Below, piece after piece: positions 16,829 through 25,925 of a stretch of DNA of 64,000 bases. The translations under genes and the position numbers were made by a program. The number at the start of each line of letters is the position of its first letter. Position 1 is the stretch's first letter. The notes under the pieces were generated by a model. It saw only the letters and a program-made list of their open reading frames with translations. It did no database searches and was not told where the DNA came from. Origin of the DNA: Acetobacter indonesiensis (GTDB taxonomy: Bacteria > Pseudomonadota > Alphaproteobacteria > Acetobacterales > Acetobacteraceae); the NCBI RefSeq assembly GCF_000963945.1, contig NZ_BAMW01000007.1, positions 1 through 64,000 on the forward strand. Direction: 5' to 3'.

Positions 16829-17659
16829 CTAAAACTGACGGGGCGTACCATCCAGCAACACAGTGATGTGTCCCAGCTTTGGGTGATCAAGCTCTATCCG
16901 CACGGCAACCAGCCCCATTGTGCCAATTTTTTCAAACCAGGCCCGTCCGGGTTGTGGGTTACGCAACTTGCTTTTTTCACTGGAAAATTTGAAGCCCTTG
17001 ATCTGCTGGCCAACAAAATTGCAGCGTAACGCGGCTTCACCCCAATCAAGCGGGCCACCAGAAGGAATTTTCTGCTCCCCCGCGCTTTGAAACGACAGGG
17101 TTGTCAATCTTAGCCCGTCAAACACTTTTTCCTGACCGCCACAGCTTTGTGTGCTTCTGACGTCATGCAAAAGGCCCATCAACATGGCCAATGTATCCAC
17201 CGCACCTTTGCGTTCTTCATCCGTTACCGGTTCACGGTCTGTTTCAACGGGGTCCATCAAAACGACCTGTGGGGTAGAGTCCTGATAATGAATAATGGCA
17301 TGCCGTGTGCGTTTGCGTGACCAACCGGCTGTTTCAAAGCTTTCTGGTTCGATCTTGCCGCCGGCAAACCGTCCACGTGCCTGCAACGTCAGGTCTGTCT
17401 TCATGAACATGCCGAACAGACCAGCCGTCTTGACGTGTGCCGCAACGCCATACTGTGTGTCATCCAGCCTGTATGTGGCCTGAATATCCATGACGTGCAG
17501 CCCATGCACGAACACCAGATATTTCACTTCTGTCTGCGGAGTCTGTTCCGCAGCTTCGCTATATCGCATGGGAAGGAACGCCAGCGTCCCAGCCAGACAA
17601 GCAACCGACAAGACGCGCTTACAAGCAGTACCACCAAAGACCAAACGGGAACGAAGCAT
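16829..17659 (-). CDS. DUF3108 domain exported protein
   Basis: A 276-residue protein with an N-terminal signal-type sequence: basic MLRSRLVFGGTACKR, hydrophobic VLSVACLAGTLAFLP, and a probable cleavage near SEAA at about residue 36. The remainder resembles DUF3108, a periplasmic beta-rich family of unknown function common in alphaproteobacteria: an N-terminal YLVFVHGLHVMDIQATYRL block and a C-terminal block on substrate-like conversion of polymeric beta strands. Two Cys (in STQSCGGQ and ALRCNF) could form a periplasmic disulfide. It stands alone, converging with glmS and about 77 bases downstream of iclR. Confidence 0.7.
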   Translation of the reverse strand: MLRSRLVFGGTACKRVLSVACLAGTLAFLPMRYSEAAEQTPQTEVKYLVFVHGLHVMDIQATYRLDDTQYGVAAHVKTAGLFGMFMKTDLTLQARGRFAGGKIEPESFETAGWSRKRTRHAIIHYQDSTPQVVLMDPVETDREPVTDEERKGAVDTLAMLMGLLHDVRSTQSCGGQEKVFDGLRLTTLSFQSAGEQKIPSGGPLDWGEAALRCNFVGQQIKGFKFSSEKSKLRNPQPGRAWFEKIGTMGLVAVRIELDHPKLGHITVLLDGTPRQF

Positions 17660-17736
17660 AATCTTCCTTTTCAGAGAAGCGTCCTGAGAAACAGCCAGAA
17701 GAAAGGCCCCGACTCCCGACGTTAAAGAATAATTTT

Positions 17737-18537
17737 TTAGGTTTCAGCACCATCAACGCCGTTTCGATAGCCCAGACGGCCAGAAACAGCCTGCGCAAGG
17801 GCTGCGGCGCGGCGGCCGAGTTCGCTGACGTCATAACGGCCAAGTTCGGTCTGCGGCAGGCTGACACCCACACCAGCAACCATACGACCGGAATAATCTT
17901 TCACGCCTGCCCCAAAACACCACAAGCCGTCGTGAATCTGTTCATCATCCACCGCGTAGCCACGGTCTCGAATCTCGGCAATTTCTCGCACCAATGTGGT
18001 CACAGAACGGATTCCATTCGGGGTCAGCGGTTCTGGCCAAGTTGAAGCCGGGTGCAAGGTCAGCCATTCGCGGAAAGAGGTATCATCCATTTCCGCCAGC
18101 ATGGCATTGCCTGTGGCCGTAAATATGGCAGGCAGGCGCATCCCCACCCGAAACGACGCGCCAAGCACGGTCGCGCTATTTCGGCAGGCCACATACACAA
18201 CCTCCATCCCCTCAAGAAGGGTGAGAGTCACCGTAAATGGCCCCAGGTCAGAAAATCCATCCAGCGCTTGGTAGAATTCTGTCACCAGATCCCGCTTTTC
18301 TGTGACTCCGCCGACCCAATCAAGCAGACGCGTACCCAGGCGGTAGCCTTGGCTGGATGTTTTTTCCAGAAGCCCCAGCTCCACCATAACCCCTAGCAAA
18401 CCGTGAACGGTGCTGCGGGGGAGATCAAGCTGGCGGGCCACGTCTGCGGCCAACGGAGGCCTGGACGCTGCCTTGACCAGATCGAGAATACGCACGGCCC
18501 GACGGAGTGCCGGAACAGAATCCTGTGGTTTGGACAT
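17737..18537 (-). CDS. IclR family transcriptional regulator
   Basis: A 266-residue regulator. Residues about 10-70 form the winged helix-turn-helix (VARQLDLPRSTVHGLLGVMVELGLLEK), and 85-255 the GAF-like effector domain with RVGMRLPAIFTATGNAMLAEM and a GAGVKDYSGRMVAGVGVSLP segment. The frame stays open upstream, but ATG 18537 starts at the normal place before the HTH; the extension would be Cys-rich and is not family-like. Effector and target are unknown. A palindrome 66 bases upstream (18603-18618) may be its operator. It is divergent from the glutathione peroxidase gene. Confidence 0.88.
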   Translation of the reverse strand: MSKPQDSVPALRRAVRILDLVKAASRPPLAADVARQLDLPRSTVHGLLGVMVELGLLEKTSSQGYRLGTRLLDWVGGVTEKRDLVTEFYQALDGFSDLGPFTVTLTLLEGMEVVYVACRNSATVLGASFRVGMRLPAIFTATGNAMLAEMDDTSFREWLTLHPASTWPEPLTPNGIRSVTTLVREIAEIRDRGYAVDDEQIHDGLWCFGAGVKDYSGRMVAGVGVSLPQTELGRYDVSELGRRAAALAQAVSGRLGYRNGVDGAET

Positions 18538-18602
18538 GCCGTTCTTATTTTCCTTGTTGACAAGAGGAGGCGATATCCTCATTATTCCAAATACGGGATC
18601 GA

Positions 18603-18618
18603 GTTCAATATAATGAAC
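18603..18618. promoter_or_regulatory. 16-bp palindrome GTTCA-N6-TGAAC, candidate IclR operator
   Basis: A perfect inverted repeat GTTCA (18603-18607) / TGAAC (18614-18618) with an AT-rich centre lies in the 250-base divergent region between the IclR gene and glutathione peroxidase. The centre reads TATATT on -, so it may overlap a -10 element and give autorepression. Binding is inferred from position and symmetry only. Confidence 0.4.
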
Positions 18619-18787
18619 AACAATAAATGGACACGATCTCCAGATAATTTGGTGGAAGTCTGACAAGAACCCGCAATAGGGCAGCAGGCTTCCACCTTTC
18701 CGTCTTTCTCTCCCCTCGCCGCTTTCCTTTTCTTGCGCTAGACAGGGTTTACCCCCGTGACGTTTGCAACAAAAGAGGCACCACGCC

Positions 18788-19273
18788 ATGACCACGGCTT
18801 ATGACTTCACACTTCCCGGTCTGGAAGGTGGCACAATCAATCTAAGCGATTATCGCGGCAAGCCACTGCTTATTGTCAATACCGCTTCAAAGTGCGGTTT
18901 TACGCCGCAATATGAAGGCTTACAGGCGCTCTGGTCCCAGTTCAAGAAAGCTGGGGTGGGTATTATTGGTGTGCCTAGCAATGATTTCGGCCAGCAAGAG
19001 CCCGGTACATCCTCCGAAATCGCGTCCTTCTGTCACCGCAATTATGGTGTCGGCTTTCCCATGGCTGCACGGTGTTCGGTAAAAGGACCGGATGCTGTAC
19101 CGTTGTTCCAGTGGCTGAACAAAGAAAATGGCTTCCTTGGTCGCCCACGGTGGAATTTCTACAAATATCTGATTAACGGTGCAGGCAAGCCGGTTGCCTG
19201 GTTTACCAGTGTTACGCCCCCTACAGCCCCGCGCGTTCGGGATGCTATTGAGCGCGTTTTACTGAACGGCTGA
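18788..19273 (+). CDS. Glutathione peroxidase family (Cys type) thiol peroxidase
   Basis: A 161-residue peroxidase of the GPx/BtuE family. The peroxidatic cysteine is C36 in NTASKCGFTPQ, with the partner glutamine/tryptophan positions in GVPSNDFGQQEPG and RWNFYKYL. This is a Cys, not a selenocysteine, enzyme; it reduces H2O2 or lipid hydroperoxides in the cytosol, often with thioredoxin in bacteria. ATG 18788 is chosen because AGAGG lies 9-13 bases upstream and the family begins just before YDFTLP; an ATG at 18764 would add 8 residues. It is divergent from iclR and convergent with lolD. Confidence 0.9.
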   Translation: MTTAYDFTLPGLEGGTINLSDYRGKPLLIVNTASKCGFTPQYEGLQALWSQFKKAGVGIIGVPSNDFGQQEPGTSSEIASFCHRNYGVGFPMAARCSVKGPDAVPLFQWLNKENGFLGRPRWNFYKYLINGAGKPVAWFTSVTPPTAPRVRDAIERVLLNG

Positions 19274-19281
19274 AGAAGTAA

Positions 19282-19309
19282 GGTGGAGGCTGATAATCAG
19301 CGCTCCACC
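19282..19309. terminator. Hairpin shared by the gpx and lolD 3' ends
   Basis: GGTGGAG + GCTGA pair with TCAGC + CTCCACC (12 bp, one bulged G, TAA loop) at 19282-19309. The stem contains the lolD stop codon and lies nine bases after the gpx stop. It lacks a T-run, so it may be an RNA 3'-end stabiliser or a weak terminator. Confidence 0.4.
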
Positions 19310-19980
19310 ACCAGCCCATCCCGCAGCGTAATAACGCGATCCATACGGGTCAGCAGTTCTTCATTGTGGGTAGCGATAAGAGCGGCCAACCCCTGACCTC
19401 TTACAGCGCTCATCAATTCTTCGAACACGACATCTGCTGTGCGCACATCAAGGTTGCCTGTAGGCTCGTCTGCCAGCAGTAAAGCGGGATTATTCGCCAG
19501 TGCCCGCGCAATGGCCACACGCTGCTGCTCGCCACCCGAAAGTTTGCCGGGCAGATGCTTTACGCGATGGCCCAACCCAAACAAGCCCAGCAACTGTTCG
19601 GCTTTGGCGCGCGCATCCGCCTTGCGCACACCGGCAATCATCTGCGGCAGCATGACATTCTCCTGAGCCGTAAACTCAGCCAGAAGATGGTGGAACTGAT
19701 ACACAAACCCGATACGATCACGCCGAAGGGCTGTTCGGCCCGCATCGGCTAACCCACGGGTGTTCTGACCACACACGTCAATCTCGCCTTCATCAGGCGT
19801 ATCCAGCAGGCCTGCCAGATGCAGAAGTGTTGATTTGCCAGTGCCAGATGGCGCGACAAGAGCGACCAACTCCCCTGCGCGCAGGGCAAAATCTGCGCCC
19901 TGTAAAATGGGCAGCGCGGCTTCCTCGCCACTCCGATACGTTTTTTTGACGCCCTGAAGGCGCAGCACGACATCATTCAT
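19297..19980 (-). CDS. lolD: Lipoprotein-releasing ABC transporter ATP-binding protein LolD
   Basis: A 227-residue ABC ATPase. Walker A is APSGTGKST (43-51, first Gly replaced by Ala, a variant I recall from alphaproteobacterial LolD), followed by the Q-loop [18 protein letters not shown], signature LSGGEQQR, and Walker [13 protein letters not shown]. With the LolC-type permease it releases outer-membrane lipoproteins from the inner membrane. The start at 19980 is chosen because the domain begins there and the start overlaps the lolC end by 8 bases. It is the last gene of proS-lolC-lolD. Confidence 0.92.
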   Translation of the reverse strand: MNDVVLRLQGVKKTYRSGEEAALPILQGADFALRAGELVALVAPSGTGKSTLLHLAGLLDTPDEGEIDVCGQNTRGLADAGRTALRRDRIGFVYQFHHLLAEFTAQENVMLPQMIAGVRKADARAKAEQLLGLFGLGHRVKHLPGKLSGGEQQRVAIARALANNPALLLADEPTGNLDVRTADVVFEELMSAVRGQGLAALIATHNEELLTRMDRVITLRDGLVVER

Positions 19981-21223
19981 GGCGCAAAGCCTCCACCGGG
20001 TCTGTTTTGGCCGCACGCCATGATGGATAAAGCGTCGCCAGCAGGGAAAGAGCCAGCGCCATGGCTATAACCTCACCCACCTGCCCCCACACCAGTTTTG
20101 CTGGCAGATGTGTCAGATAATAGACTTCGGGGTTGAACAGATTGGTGCCAGTCAAAGACTGTAAGGCCTGCCGTATCCGTTCAATGTTCATGCAGAACAC
20201 AACGCCCAGCAGGGTGCCTGCGACTGTCCCTGTCACTCCTACCGAGGCACCGCACATCAGAAAAATGCGCATAATCGCCCCACGGCTTGCGCCGATGGTC
20301 CGCAGCACGGCGATATCGCCTGTCTTGTCCTTCACCATCATAATCAGGGAGGAAATGACATTGAAAGCCGCCACCAGAATAATAAGTGTCAGGATAAGGA
20401 ACATGACATTCTGTTCTACCTGCACGGCACCAAAAAGAGCGTTGTTGGCGTTAGTCCAGTCCAGCACACGCAGGCCCGGATCACCCACTGCGTTTACAAT
20501 CCGCATGGTGACGGGGCGGATATTCTGCGCATCCTGCGTCATCACCTGAATTTGGGTGACTTTATCAGGCATCTGAAAATAAACTTGCGCCGCATGCATG
20601 GGCAGGAAAACATAGCTGGAATTATAGTCATTCACCCCAGCGTCAAAAATCGCCACCACATGATAGGCCCGGACACGGGGGATGGTTCCGAAAGCAGTTG
20701 CCGCTCCATTGGGGGACACCAGCGTAATGCGGGACCCTATGGAAAGCCCGGCCCGTTCGGCCAGACTGACCCCGACAACAATAGCGTCGTCCCCTTCAAA
20801 ATCATCAAGCGTGCCGGCAACCAGAGACGAACTGACCCCCTTGAGGTCAATCAACCCCTGCTTGGTCATACCATGCACAACGCCGCCTGAATTGAACGAA
20901 CCTGCGCTAAGCAGCACCTGTTCTTCAACCAATGGGGTCGCGCTGATAACGCCGGGAACTTTGCGCACCCGGTCAGTCACATCTTCATAGTGTGAAATGG
21001 TGCGCCCTGCACCGTAGATGCTCAGATCTCCATTCAGGCCAAGAATACGCCCCATGAGATCTGCCTGGAAGCCATTCATCACCGCCATGACGATGATGAG
21101 CGTGGCGACACCCAGTGCGATCCCGACAAGCGAGAAAATGGCAATAACAGAAACAAAGCGCTCTCCACGCCGCGCACGGAGATAACGTCCGGCTATTGCC
21201 CGCTCGAAGGGACCAAACATCAT
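19973..21223 (-). CDS. lolC: Lipoprotein-releasing ABC transporter permease (LolC/LolE)
   Basis: A 416-residue MacB-type permease with one N-terminal membrane helix (about 24-48), a large periplasmic domain (50-270) and three C-terminal helices. [30 protein letters not shown] at the start is the typical LolC/E entry segment, and [19 protein letters not shown] is the conserved coupling-loop region. Only one such permease is encoded here, as in many alphaproteobacteria, which would make a homodimeric LolF-like transporter. Its start overlaps the proS stop codon. Confidence 0.9.
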   Translation of the reverse strand: MMFGPFERAIAGRYLRARRGERFVSVIAIFSLVGIALGVATLIIVMAVMNGFQADLMGRILGLNGDLSIYGAGRTISHYEDVTDRVRKVPGVISATPLVEEQVLLSAGSFNSGGVVHGMTKQGLIDLKGVSSSLVAGTLDDFEGDDAIVVGVSLAERAGLSIGSRITLVSPNGAATAFGTIPRVRAYHVVAIFDAGVNDYNSSYVFLPMHAAQVYFQMPDKVTQIQVMTQDAQNIRPVTMRIVNAVGDPGLRVLDWTNANNALFGAVQVEQNVMFLILTLIILVAAFNVISSLIMMVKDKTGDIAVLRTIGASRGAIMRIFLMCGASVGVTGTVAGTLLGVVFCMNIERIRQALQSLTGTNLFNPEVYYLTHLPAKLVWGQVGEVIAMALALSLLATLYPSWRAAKTDPVEALRHE

Positions 21224-22539
21224 CAGCCTGCCAGAACCAGAGCCAGAGCGTCTTCCACGCTCAGATCCTGACGCTCGCCTGTGGCACGACGCTTCAGTTC
21301 AACGCGGCCTTCCTTGGCGCTGCGTGGACCAACCACAATCTGCCACGGATGCCCCATCAGGTCCGCATCGGCAAACTTGGCCCCTGCCCGGTCGGACCGG
21401 TCATCATACAGGAAGGCTTCGGTGTTGGTGTTGTAGATCTGCTCACACAGCGCATCACAGGTTTCGTCACCAACCTTCAAGTTCAGGATGGCGGCACGGA
21501 AGGGCGCTACGGAATCAGGCCAAATGATGCCGTTTTCGTCATGGCTGGCCTCAATAATGGCCCCGGCAAGACGGGAGACACCAATACCGTATGACCCCAT
21601 TTCAGGGTTCAGAGGCGCACCGTCCGTCCCTGTAACCGTAATATCCATGGATTTGGTATACTTGGTGCCAAAATGGAAAATATGCCCCACTTCAACGCCG
21701 CGTCCTTCCCGACGCCGGTCTTCTGGCACGGCGTCCCATGCTGCTGTGTCGTGCATTTCATCGGTGGCTGCGTAAGGTGTGGTTACGCGTTTGTAGAAGG
21801 CTTCCAGCGCTGCGGCGTCATCCGTATTAACGGGCTCATCCAGCCAATCCTGTTCTTCAAGGGCGGCATCATAGAACACGCCGCTCTCACCCGTGGGGGC
21901 CAGAATGAGGAATTCGTGGCTAAGTTCACCGCCAATCGGGCCGGTATCAGCCCGCATTGGCACAGCCCGCACACCAAGGCGCTGGAATGTGCGCAGATAA
22001 GCCAGCATCATGCGCTGGTAGCTGGACACAGCAGACGCATAATCCAGATCAAAGCTGTAAGCGTCTTTCATCAGAAATTCGCGGCCACGCATCACGCCGA
22101 AACGCGGACGCATTTCATCGCGAAATTTCCATTGAATATGATACAGAACCTGCGGCAGTTCCTTGTAGGACTTCACTGTCTGACCAAACAGATCAGTAAT
22201 CATTTCCTCGTTGGTCGGCCCGTATAGCAGATCACGGTTATGACGGTCCTGAATACGCAGCATTTCCGGCCCGTAAGCATCATATCTGCCAGAGCGCTTC
22301 CAGAGTTCGGCTGATTGAAGGGTTGGCATCAGCACTTCCTGTGCACCAATGCGGTCCTGTTCTTCGCGGACAATCTGGCTGATATTGCGCAGAACCTTCA
22401 GACCTGCTGGTAACCAGGCGTAAATGCCAGAAGCTGTCTGCCGGATAAGCCCTGCACGAAGCATCAGCCGATGAGAGACGATCTGCGCCTCTGCCGGGTT
22501 TTCTTTAAGTGTGGGGAGAAAACTGCGCGAAAGACGCAT
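21223..22539 (-). CDS. proS: Prolyl-tRNA synthetase, short alphaproteobacterial form
   Basis: A 438-residue class II aminoacyl-tRNA synthetase that charges tRNA-Pro. Motif 1 is near [15 protein letters not shown], motif 2 includes [30 protein letters not shown]-type residues (about 134-165), and motif 3 is in [13 protein letters not shown]. It lacks the ~180-residue editing insertion of the 570-residue E. coli type, which is normal for alphaproteobacteria. The anticodon-binding domain is the C-terminal ~100 residues. It starts the proS-lolC-lolD operon. Confidence 0.95.
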   Translation of the reverse strand: MRLSRSFLPTLKENPAEAQIVSHRLMLRAGLIRQTASGIYAWLPAGLKVLRNISQIVREEQDRIGAQEVLMPTLQSAELWKRSGRYDAYGPEMLRIQDRHNRDLLYGPTNEEMITDLFGQTVKSYKELPQVLYHIQWKFRDEMRPRFGVMRGREFLMKDAYSFDLDYASAVSSYQRMMLAYLRTFQRLGVRAVPMRADTGPIGGELSHEFLILAPTGESGVFYDAALEEQDWLDEPVNTDDAAALEAFYKRVTTPYAATDEMHDTAAWDAVPEDRRREGRGVEVGHIFHFGTKYTKSMDITVTGTDGAPLNPEMGSYGIGVSRLAGAIIEASHDENGIIWPDSVAPFRAAILNLKVGDETCDALCEQIYNTNTEAFLYDDRSDRAGAKFADADLMGHPWQIVVGPRSAKEGRVELKRRATGERQDLSVEDALALVLAG

Positions 22540-22629
22540 GGATAACTCAACCTTGTCTGTAAAGCGGCCTAGGGGCCGGAACCGCCGGAAACACTCCCGA
22601 TCAGTTTCTGCTGTAAAACACTGCGACCA

Positions 22630-22654
22630 TAAAGAAAACCCGCATCATGCGGGT
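22630..22654 (-). terminator. Intrinsic terminator after the RNase J gene
   Basis: A 7-bp stem ACCCGCA (22638-22644) / TGCGGGT (22648-22654) with a 3-base loop is followed on - by TTTTCTTT (22637 down to 22630). It lies 45 bases beyond the rnj stop and ahead of proS. Confidence 0.75.
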
Positions 22655-22699
22655 CTCCTTCCAAGGTCTTCTTAACAGGGAATTTGGGCTGGCTGCGTG

Positions 22700-24346
22700 T
22701 CAAACACGCAGAACATGCACATCCACCAATGGACGCTTCTGGATCTTGCGGCCCAGAGCACGGCGCAAAGCGGTTTTAGCTGCATCCTGAAAGGACTGAT
22801 CGTCACTCCGCAGTTCATCTGGGATAACATCCAGCGCGTTTGCGAACTCTTCCCGCACCCGCACGCTTTCCAGATCATCCGGTTCAAGCAGGCCGGGGGC
22901 ACTAACCTTGGGTTCACCAATGACGAACCCTTCGTCATCAACCGCGAAGCTGGCAATCACCACACCGTTGAACAGCATCTTGCGTCGTGCAGCCAGCACT
23001 CCGCCATTCATGGGCAGCAAACGGCTACCATCCAGCGCCAGACGGCCACTGGGTGCGGTATCAATCACTTCAACCTTACCCGGTGCCAGACGCAGAATGT
23101 CACCATCTTCCAGCAGAACCGGTGCAATTCCTTTTTCCTGCGCCAGTGCGGCATGAGCCGTCAGGTGACGCCATTCACCATGCACAGGCACCGCATACTG
23201 GGGCTTAACCAGGTCATACATGGTGCTGACATCATCACCCGTGGCGTGACCAGACACATGCACAAAATGGTCTTTGTCAGTAATAACCGTCACACCACGA
23301 CGGGACAGGTTGTCCTGCACAGCCATGATGGCACGTTCGTTACCGGGGATCATACGGCTGGAATAAATGACCGTATCGCCCTCACCCAAAGAGACATTCG
23401 GATGAATATCCAGCGAGATACGGGAAAGTGCTGACCGTGGCTCACCCTGACTGCCGGTAATGATCATGACAATCTGATCATCCGGCAGATCATTTACATC
23501 CTGCTCGCTCAGGAAGGGCAGAACGCCTGATAGATAACCACATTCACGGGCGGCAACATCCAGATTACGCAGCGAACGGCCAACCAGCACAACCGTGCGG
23601 CCAGCTGCTTGTGCCGCCATGGCAATGGTTTCAACACGCGCCACGTTAGAGGCAAAGCATGTCACTGCGATGCGCCCCTTCAGACCACTGATCAGGTCCG
23701 TCATGCTCCGACGCACTTCGGCTTCAGAACGGGACTTGCCAGAGCTCATGACGTTGGTGCTGTCACACACCAGCGCCAGAACGCCTTCCTTCCCCACTTC
23801 TTCCAGACGCTTCGTGTCGGTAGGCGGCCCAACAAGCGGATCAGGGTCTAGCTTCCAGTCACCCGTATGAACCACAATGCCCGCTGGCGTGCGCAGCACA
23901 ACGGCCTGCGCTTCCGGCACGGAATGCGTTACGGGGATAAACTCAAGATCGAATGGACCAACGTCAAACCGGCCACCGCAAGGAATAACGTGGATCGGCA
24001 CCTGCTGGAGCAAACGTGCTTCACCCAGTTTGCGGCGCAGCACGGCACCTGCGAAGGGGGTTACGTAAACCGGACATTCAAGCAGAGGCCACACATGGGC
24101 CACGGCACCAATATGGTCTTCATGGGCGTGGGTAATCACCAGCCCGGCCAGTTTGTCGCGCCGTTCAGCAATGAAGGTCGGGTCTGGCACCAGAATTTCA
24201 GCTTCTGGTGTGTCGTTACCGCTAAAACCAATACCGCAATCTATCGCCAACCAGGTTTCCCCCAAGCGATAGAGATTCAAATTCATACCGATTTCGCCTG
24301 TTCCGCCCAAGGGCAGAAAGGCGAAATCGCCGTTCTGTTCTGTCAT
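22700..24346 (-). CDS. rnj: Ribonuclease J
   Basis: A 548-residue metallo-beta-lactamase/beta-CASP nuclease with 5'-exo and endonuclease activity in RNA turnover. The metal site is THAHEDHIG (72-80), with further ligands in HTGDWKLD and the beta-CASP signatures around SGHATGDD and PVHGEWRHL. The N-terminal LPLGGTGEIGMNLNLY is characteristic. The enzyme acts in the cytosol. It lies at the end of the nuo-birA-coaX-rnj run, 8 bases after coaX; a terminator follows at 22630-22654. Confidence 0.93.
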   Translation of the reverse strand: MTEQNGDFAFLPLGGTGEIGMNLNLYRLGETWLAIDCGIGFSGNDTPEAEILVPDPTFIAERRDKLAGLVITHAHEDHIGAVAHVWPLLECPVYVTPFAGAVLRRKLGEARLLQQVPIHVIPCGGRFDVGPFDLEFIPVTHSVPEAQAVVLRTPAGIVVHTGDWKLDPDPLVGPPTDTKRLEEVGKEGVLALVCDSTNVMSSGKSRSEAEVRRSMTDLISGLKGRIAVTCFASNVARVETIAMAAQAAGRTVVLVGRSLRNLDVAARECGYLSGVLPFLSEQDVNDLPDDQIVMIITGSQGEPRSALSRISLDIHPNVSLGEGDTVIYSSRMIPGNERAIMAVQDNLSRRGVTVITDKDHFVHVSGHATGDDVSTMYDLVKPQYAVPVHGEWRHLTAHAALAQEKGIAPVLLEDGDILRLAPGKVEVIDTAPSGRLALDGSRLLPMNGGVLAARRKMLFNGVVIASFAVDDEGFVIGEPKVSAPGLLEPDDLESVRVREEFANALDVIPDELRSDDQSFQDAAKTALRRALGRKIQKRPLVDVHVLRV

Positions 24347-24354
24347 TAGTAGTA

Positions 24355-25167
24355 CTATCCTTCTGTCAAAAGATCTTTTTCGATGGTGAGACGCGGCAGG
24401 GGGTTGCGCCCTGCCAATATCCGCAGCCCGTTCAGGGTCAGCATTGAATCGACATGGTCAAAGACCGTTGTTCCTTCCGAGAAGAGCGGAGCCAGACCAC
24501 CGGTAGCGAGCACTTTCATGTCCTGCCCGACTTCCTGCCTGATCCTCTCGACGATCCCCTCGATCAACCCGATATAGCCCCAGAATACCCCGGAGCGCAT
24601 AGCGGCAACCGTGTTGCGCCCAATAACGGAATCAACTGCCGGACGCCCGACACCAATACGCGGCAGTCGCGCCGCAGCCTGATGCAAGGCTTCAACAGAC
24701 AGATTGATTCCCGGCGCAATGACGCCGCCACAATAACTCCCTTCATGATCAACCACATCAAAGGTGGTTGCTGTACCAAAATCTATAACCGTTAACGGCC
24801 CACCATAAAGATGGTGCGCCGCAAGTCCATTTAAAAGGCGATCAACCCCAACTTCGTCCGGATTGTCCATTTTGATGGAAAACCCCCAATCCAGTCGGGC
24901 TGACGCCAGCAAAGGTTCAACCGCAAACCATTGTCGGCATAATGTGCGCAGATGGTAGAGTGCTGCGGGCACAACGGTGCCAATCACAGCGCCTTCAATA
25001 TCATCCGCCGAAATACCCTGCATGCGCAGCAACGCCAGCAACCATACGGCGTACTCATCTGACGTACGCTGGGCCTGCATGGTTATGCGCCACGTACCAC
25101 GCCATTTTGCGCCATCATACACGGCAAACACAACATTGGTGTTGCCTGCGTCAATGACCAGAAGCAC
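24355..25167 (-). CDS. coaX: Type III pantothenate kinase
   Basis: A 270-residue CoaX, which phosphorylates pantothenate in the first step of CoA synthesis. It has the ASKHA-fold signatures [13 protein letters not shown] (3-15) and [14 protein letters not shown] (about 126-139), plus [11 protein letters not shown]. Type III enzymes use a monovalent cation and are not feedback-inhibited by CoA. Its start overlaps the birA end by 17 bases. Confidence 0.94.
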   Translation of the reverse strand: MLLVIDAGNTNVVFAVYDGAKWRGTWRITMQAQRTSDEYAVWLLALLRMQGISADDIEGAVIGTVVPAALYHLRTLCRQWFAVEPLLASARLDWGFSIKMDNPDEVGVDRLLNGLAAHHLYGGPLTVIDFGTATTFDVVDHEGSYCGGVIAPGINLSVEALHQAAARLPRIGVGRPAVDSVIGRNTVAAMRSGVFWGYIGLIEGIVERIRQEVGQDMKVLATGGLAPLFSEGTTVFDHVDSMLTLNGLRILAGRNPLPRLTIEKDLLTEG

Positions 25168-25915
25168 TTACTGCCCCCTGTGATGCCAGCAGGATATCTC
25201 CTGTTGCGATGGTTTTCATTCCGTTTTCCGTTTCAAGCAGCAGCCGACCATCTGCGGCCAGCCCCGCAAACTGCCCCTTTTCATAAGTAGTCCCGCCGCT
25301 TACGACAAGAGGCGTGCCAACAGGATGCGCCCGTTTCAGCCATTCCTTACACAGAATACTGAATCCTTGCTCCCGCCAGACCATCAGCCAATGGGTCATC
25401 TGGGCGAGAATAGCCTCTGCCACGGCCTTGGGCTGTGGGGCCTCTCCATACCGTGCCAGATTGGCAGCCTGCCGCCCAATCGCATCGGCATTAGGGGCGT
25501 TTGCCAGATTGGCCCCCATACCGATAACCAGCCTGTCGCCTTCCCGCTCGATCAGGATACCGCCAAGTTTCTGGCCGTCTAACAAAATATCATTGGGCCA
25601 CTTGATTTGCAGGTGATGGCGCGCCGCAGGCATGGCCGCTGCCAACCCGTCAAAAAAGGCAAGTGACGCAACAAACGGCCAACCACCTAAAGCGTCCTGC
25701 CCCATCTGCTCGCCGTCGAGCAACATAGAAAGAGCAAGGCTTTGGCCGGCATCAACCCAGTTGCGGCCACGGCTGCCGCGCCCTTTGGTCTGCTGCAAAG
25801 CCAGAAGAGCCAGACCGGGGAGTTCCCCCGCTCTGGCCCGTTCAAGACAAACATCCGAGGTCGAAGTCAGTTCATCATAACATTCAAGCCGCCAAGGCGG
25901 ACAAACTGCCTTCAT
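25151..25915 (-). CDS. birA: Biotin--[acetyl-CoA-carboxylase] ligase
   Basis: A 254-residue monofunctional biotin protein ligase. The biotinyl-AMP-binding loop is GRGSRGRNW (about 47-55), and [19 protein letters not shown] (about 104-122) is the central catalytic motif with the conserved Lys. There is no N-terminal DNA-binding domain, so it is a ligase, not a biotin-operon repressor. It attaches biotin to AccB. It starts 10 bases after the nuoN stop and overlaps coaX; that position behind nuoN is typical for alphaproteobacteria. Confidence 0.94.
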   Translation of the reverse strand: MKAVCPPWRLECYDELTSTSDVCLERARAGELPGLALLALQQTKGRGSRGRNWVDAGQSLALSMLLDGEQMGQDALGGWPFVASLAFFDGLAAAMPAARHHLQIKWPNDILLDGQKLGGILIEREGDRLVIGMGANLANAPNADAIGRQAANLARYGEAPQPKAVAEAILAQMTHWLMVWREQGFSILCKEWLKRAHPVGTPLVVSGGTTYEKGQFAGLAADGRLLLETENGMKTIATGDILLASQGAVSASGH

Positions 25916-25925
25916 TCCCTCTCCT

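Noticed and set aside
18538-18795. N-terminal extension of the IclR regulator by 86 residues
   Set aside because: It overlaps the start of glutathione peroxidase and would be unlike other IclR proteins; the normal HTH begins after ATG 18537.
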